Both the position numbers and the translations under genes were made by a program. From DAIMZM01 sp036733985 (lineage in GTDB: Bacteria > Bacillota > Dehalobacteriia > UBA4068): a stretch of 12,579 bases of DNA. The first letter of the stretch is position 1. Every line of letters begins with the position of its first letter. Of this stretch, positions 11,746-12,579 are shown in pieces. The stretch lies in NCBI GenBank assembly GCA_036733985.1, contig DAIMZM010000074.1, positions 1-12,579 of the forward strand, written 5' to 3'. The notes beneath the pieces are model-generated. The model was given only the letters and a program-made list of their open reading frames with translations. It searched no databases and was not told the DNA's origin.

Positions 11746-12579
11746 TTACTGGCGTCCGCCAGGATCGCCCAGGCCGCCGGGGCCGTTCATTGCGCCGGGA
11801 TCGGCTATCCTGCCGGAGCCATCCCTTCCTCCCGGCGCGCCCATCCCCCCGGGATTTCCCATTGCCGTACCGCCGCCGGTTCCCGCCGTGACAGCGGTCA
11901 GCAGGCTGCCGCCGCTGTATACTTCGTAGCTTTCGCCGCTTTTGACGTCAGGTGAAGACAGGGCCAGGTACCGGCAGTCTGTTGCCGGTGTAAAGGTAAT
12001 CAGCGTCTGGCTGTCTTTTCTCACCGTAATTTCTTGGCCTGCCGTAATGCCGGAGCTGACAAGCACATAACTCTGGGTGGCGCCGTTGCTTAGAGCGGAG
12101 CCAATCCCGGTGCCGCCGTAGATAATGACGCCGCCGGTAAAGGTCATCGCTCCGTCTGAGTCCAGCGCGCCATTATCAGCGGAAGAGTTGATGATCGCGG
12201 TGATATTGCCGCCGCTGATATTGAGCGTACCGTTGGAATCTATGCCGTCGCCGCCCGCGAAGAAGCTGACGCTGCCGCCGCTGATGGTAATATCGAAGGC
12301 GCCGCCCCGGGCAAAGTTATCGTTGCCGAACCTGCCGGCCCCGCCGCTCTGGTCAGCGCCGCCTGCCGCGTTCAGCGCGTCGTCGGCCGTCACAAGATCG
12401 ACGGCGCCGCCGCTGATGGCGATGTTCGCCGCCTCAAGGCCCTCGTAGGCTTCGGCGACCTGGATCGTGCCCCCGTTAACAATCAGGTTTCCGTCGGCGT
12501 GGATGCCGTCGTCGCCCGAGGAAATGGTGAAGGTTCCGCCGTCAATAGTGATATTGCCGTTGGCGTGGACGCTGTCGTC
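11746..12579 (-). CDS. Beta-helix carbohydrate-binding domain protein (5' partial)
   Basis: The frame is open to the window edge, giving the last 277 residues; the start and any signal peptide lie outside. Repeats of about 20-25 residues such as GNLIVNGGTIQVAEAYEGLE, AISGGAVDLVTADDALNAAGG, and FFAGGDGIDSNGTLNISGG are typical of the Cthe_2159-type carbohydrate-binding domain (PF14262), a secreted right-handed beta-helix with calcium-binding Asp/Asn turns. After the helix (to about residue 135) comes a beta-rich module that repeats ITAGQEITV-like strands. The last 45 residues are a Gly/Pro-rich tail (NPGGMGAPGG, ending GDPGGRQ), perhaps a flexible surface linker. Family members bind acidic plant polysaccharides or have unknown targets. 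Confidence 0.85.
   Translation of the reverse strand, partial: DDSVHANGNITIDGGTFTISSGDDGIHADGNLIVNGGTIQVAEAYEGLEAANIAISGGAVDLVTADDALNAAGGADQSGGAGRFGNDNFARGGAFDITISGGSVSFFAGGDGIDSNGTLNISGGNITAIINSSADNGALDSDGAMTFTGGVIIYGGTGIGSALSNGATQSYVLVSSGITAGQEITVRKDSQTLITFTPATDCRYLALSSPDVKSGESYEVYSGGSLLTAVTAGTGGGTAMGNPGGMGAPGGRDGSGRIADPGAMNGPGGLGDPGGRQ

Noticed and set aside
12125..12448. Plus-strand ORF rich in Pro and Ala
   Set aside because: It is the antisense of the beta-helix repeats, whose Gly/Asp/Ser pattern on the minus strand is a clear protein family.

Overview
The window looks like chromosomal DNA of an anaerobic, amino-acid-reducing, spore-forming Firmicute. The evidence is a selenocysteine-dependent glycine/betaine/sarcosine reductase operon, a selenocysteine tRNA, a promoter of mother-cell sporulation type, strong GGAGG ribosome sites and MerR/LuxR regulators. 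The fairly high GC and the gene families would fit a Sporomusa-like (Negativicutes) or clostridial genome, but I cannot fix the genus from sequence alone.

Positions 1-4230 (+ strand): the end of a grd operon. It holds grdB (5' end cut by the window; an in-frame UGA read as selenocysteine, with a recoding hairpin), then grdC and grdD, which turn the reductase-bound carboxymethyl group into acetyl phosphate. About 110 bases later comes selC, the tRNA that decodes the grdB UGA, with its own promoter and a strong terminator shared with the convergent gene.

Positions 4257-7214 (- strand): a MerR/TipAS drug-sensing regulator with its own MerR-type promoter and an internal ribosome site that would yield the ligand-binding domain alone. 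Upstream lies a small operon with a sigma-K-like promoter, encoding a DUF11 surface protein and an overlapping cysteine-saturated small ORF, probably spore-surface proteins. Next come a degraded DIP1984-family gene and a LuxR-type regulator broken by a frameshift.

Positions 7382-11577: the most novel-looking unit. A MerR-type regulator fused to a zinc ribbon and a degenerate methyltransferase domain is transcribed divergently from a three-gene operon: a 30-residue membrane peptide, a sodium:solute symporter whose proline-site residues are not conserved, and a cytoplasmic glutamine-amidotransferase-like (BPL_N-like) protein with an intact Cys-His-Glu triad. A very strong terminator closes it. 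The layout suggests sensing, uptake and processing of one small molecule that is not identified here.

Positions 11582-12579: a hairpin-rich intergenic stretch, then the 3' part of a - strand gene for a secreted beta-helix carbohydrate-binding protein that runs off the window.
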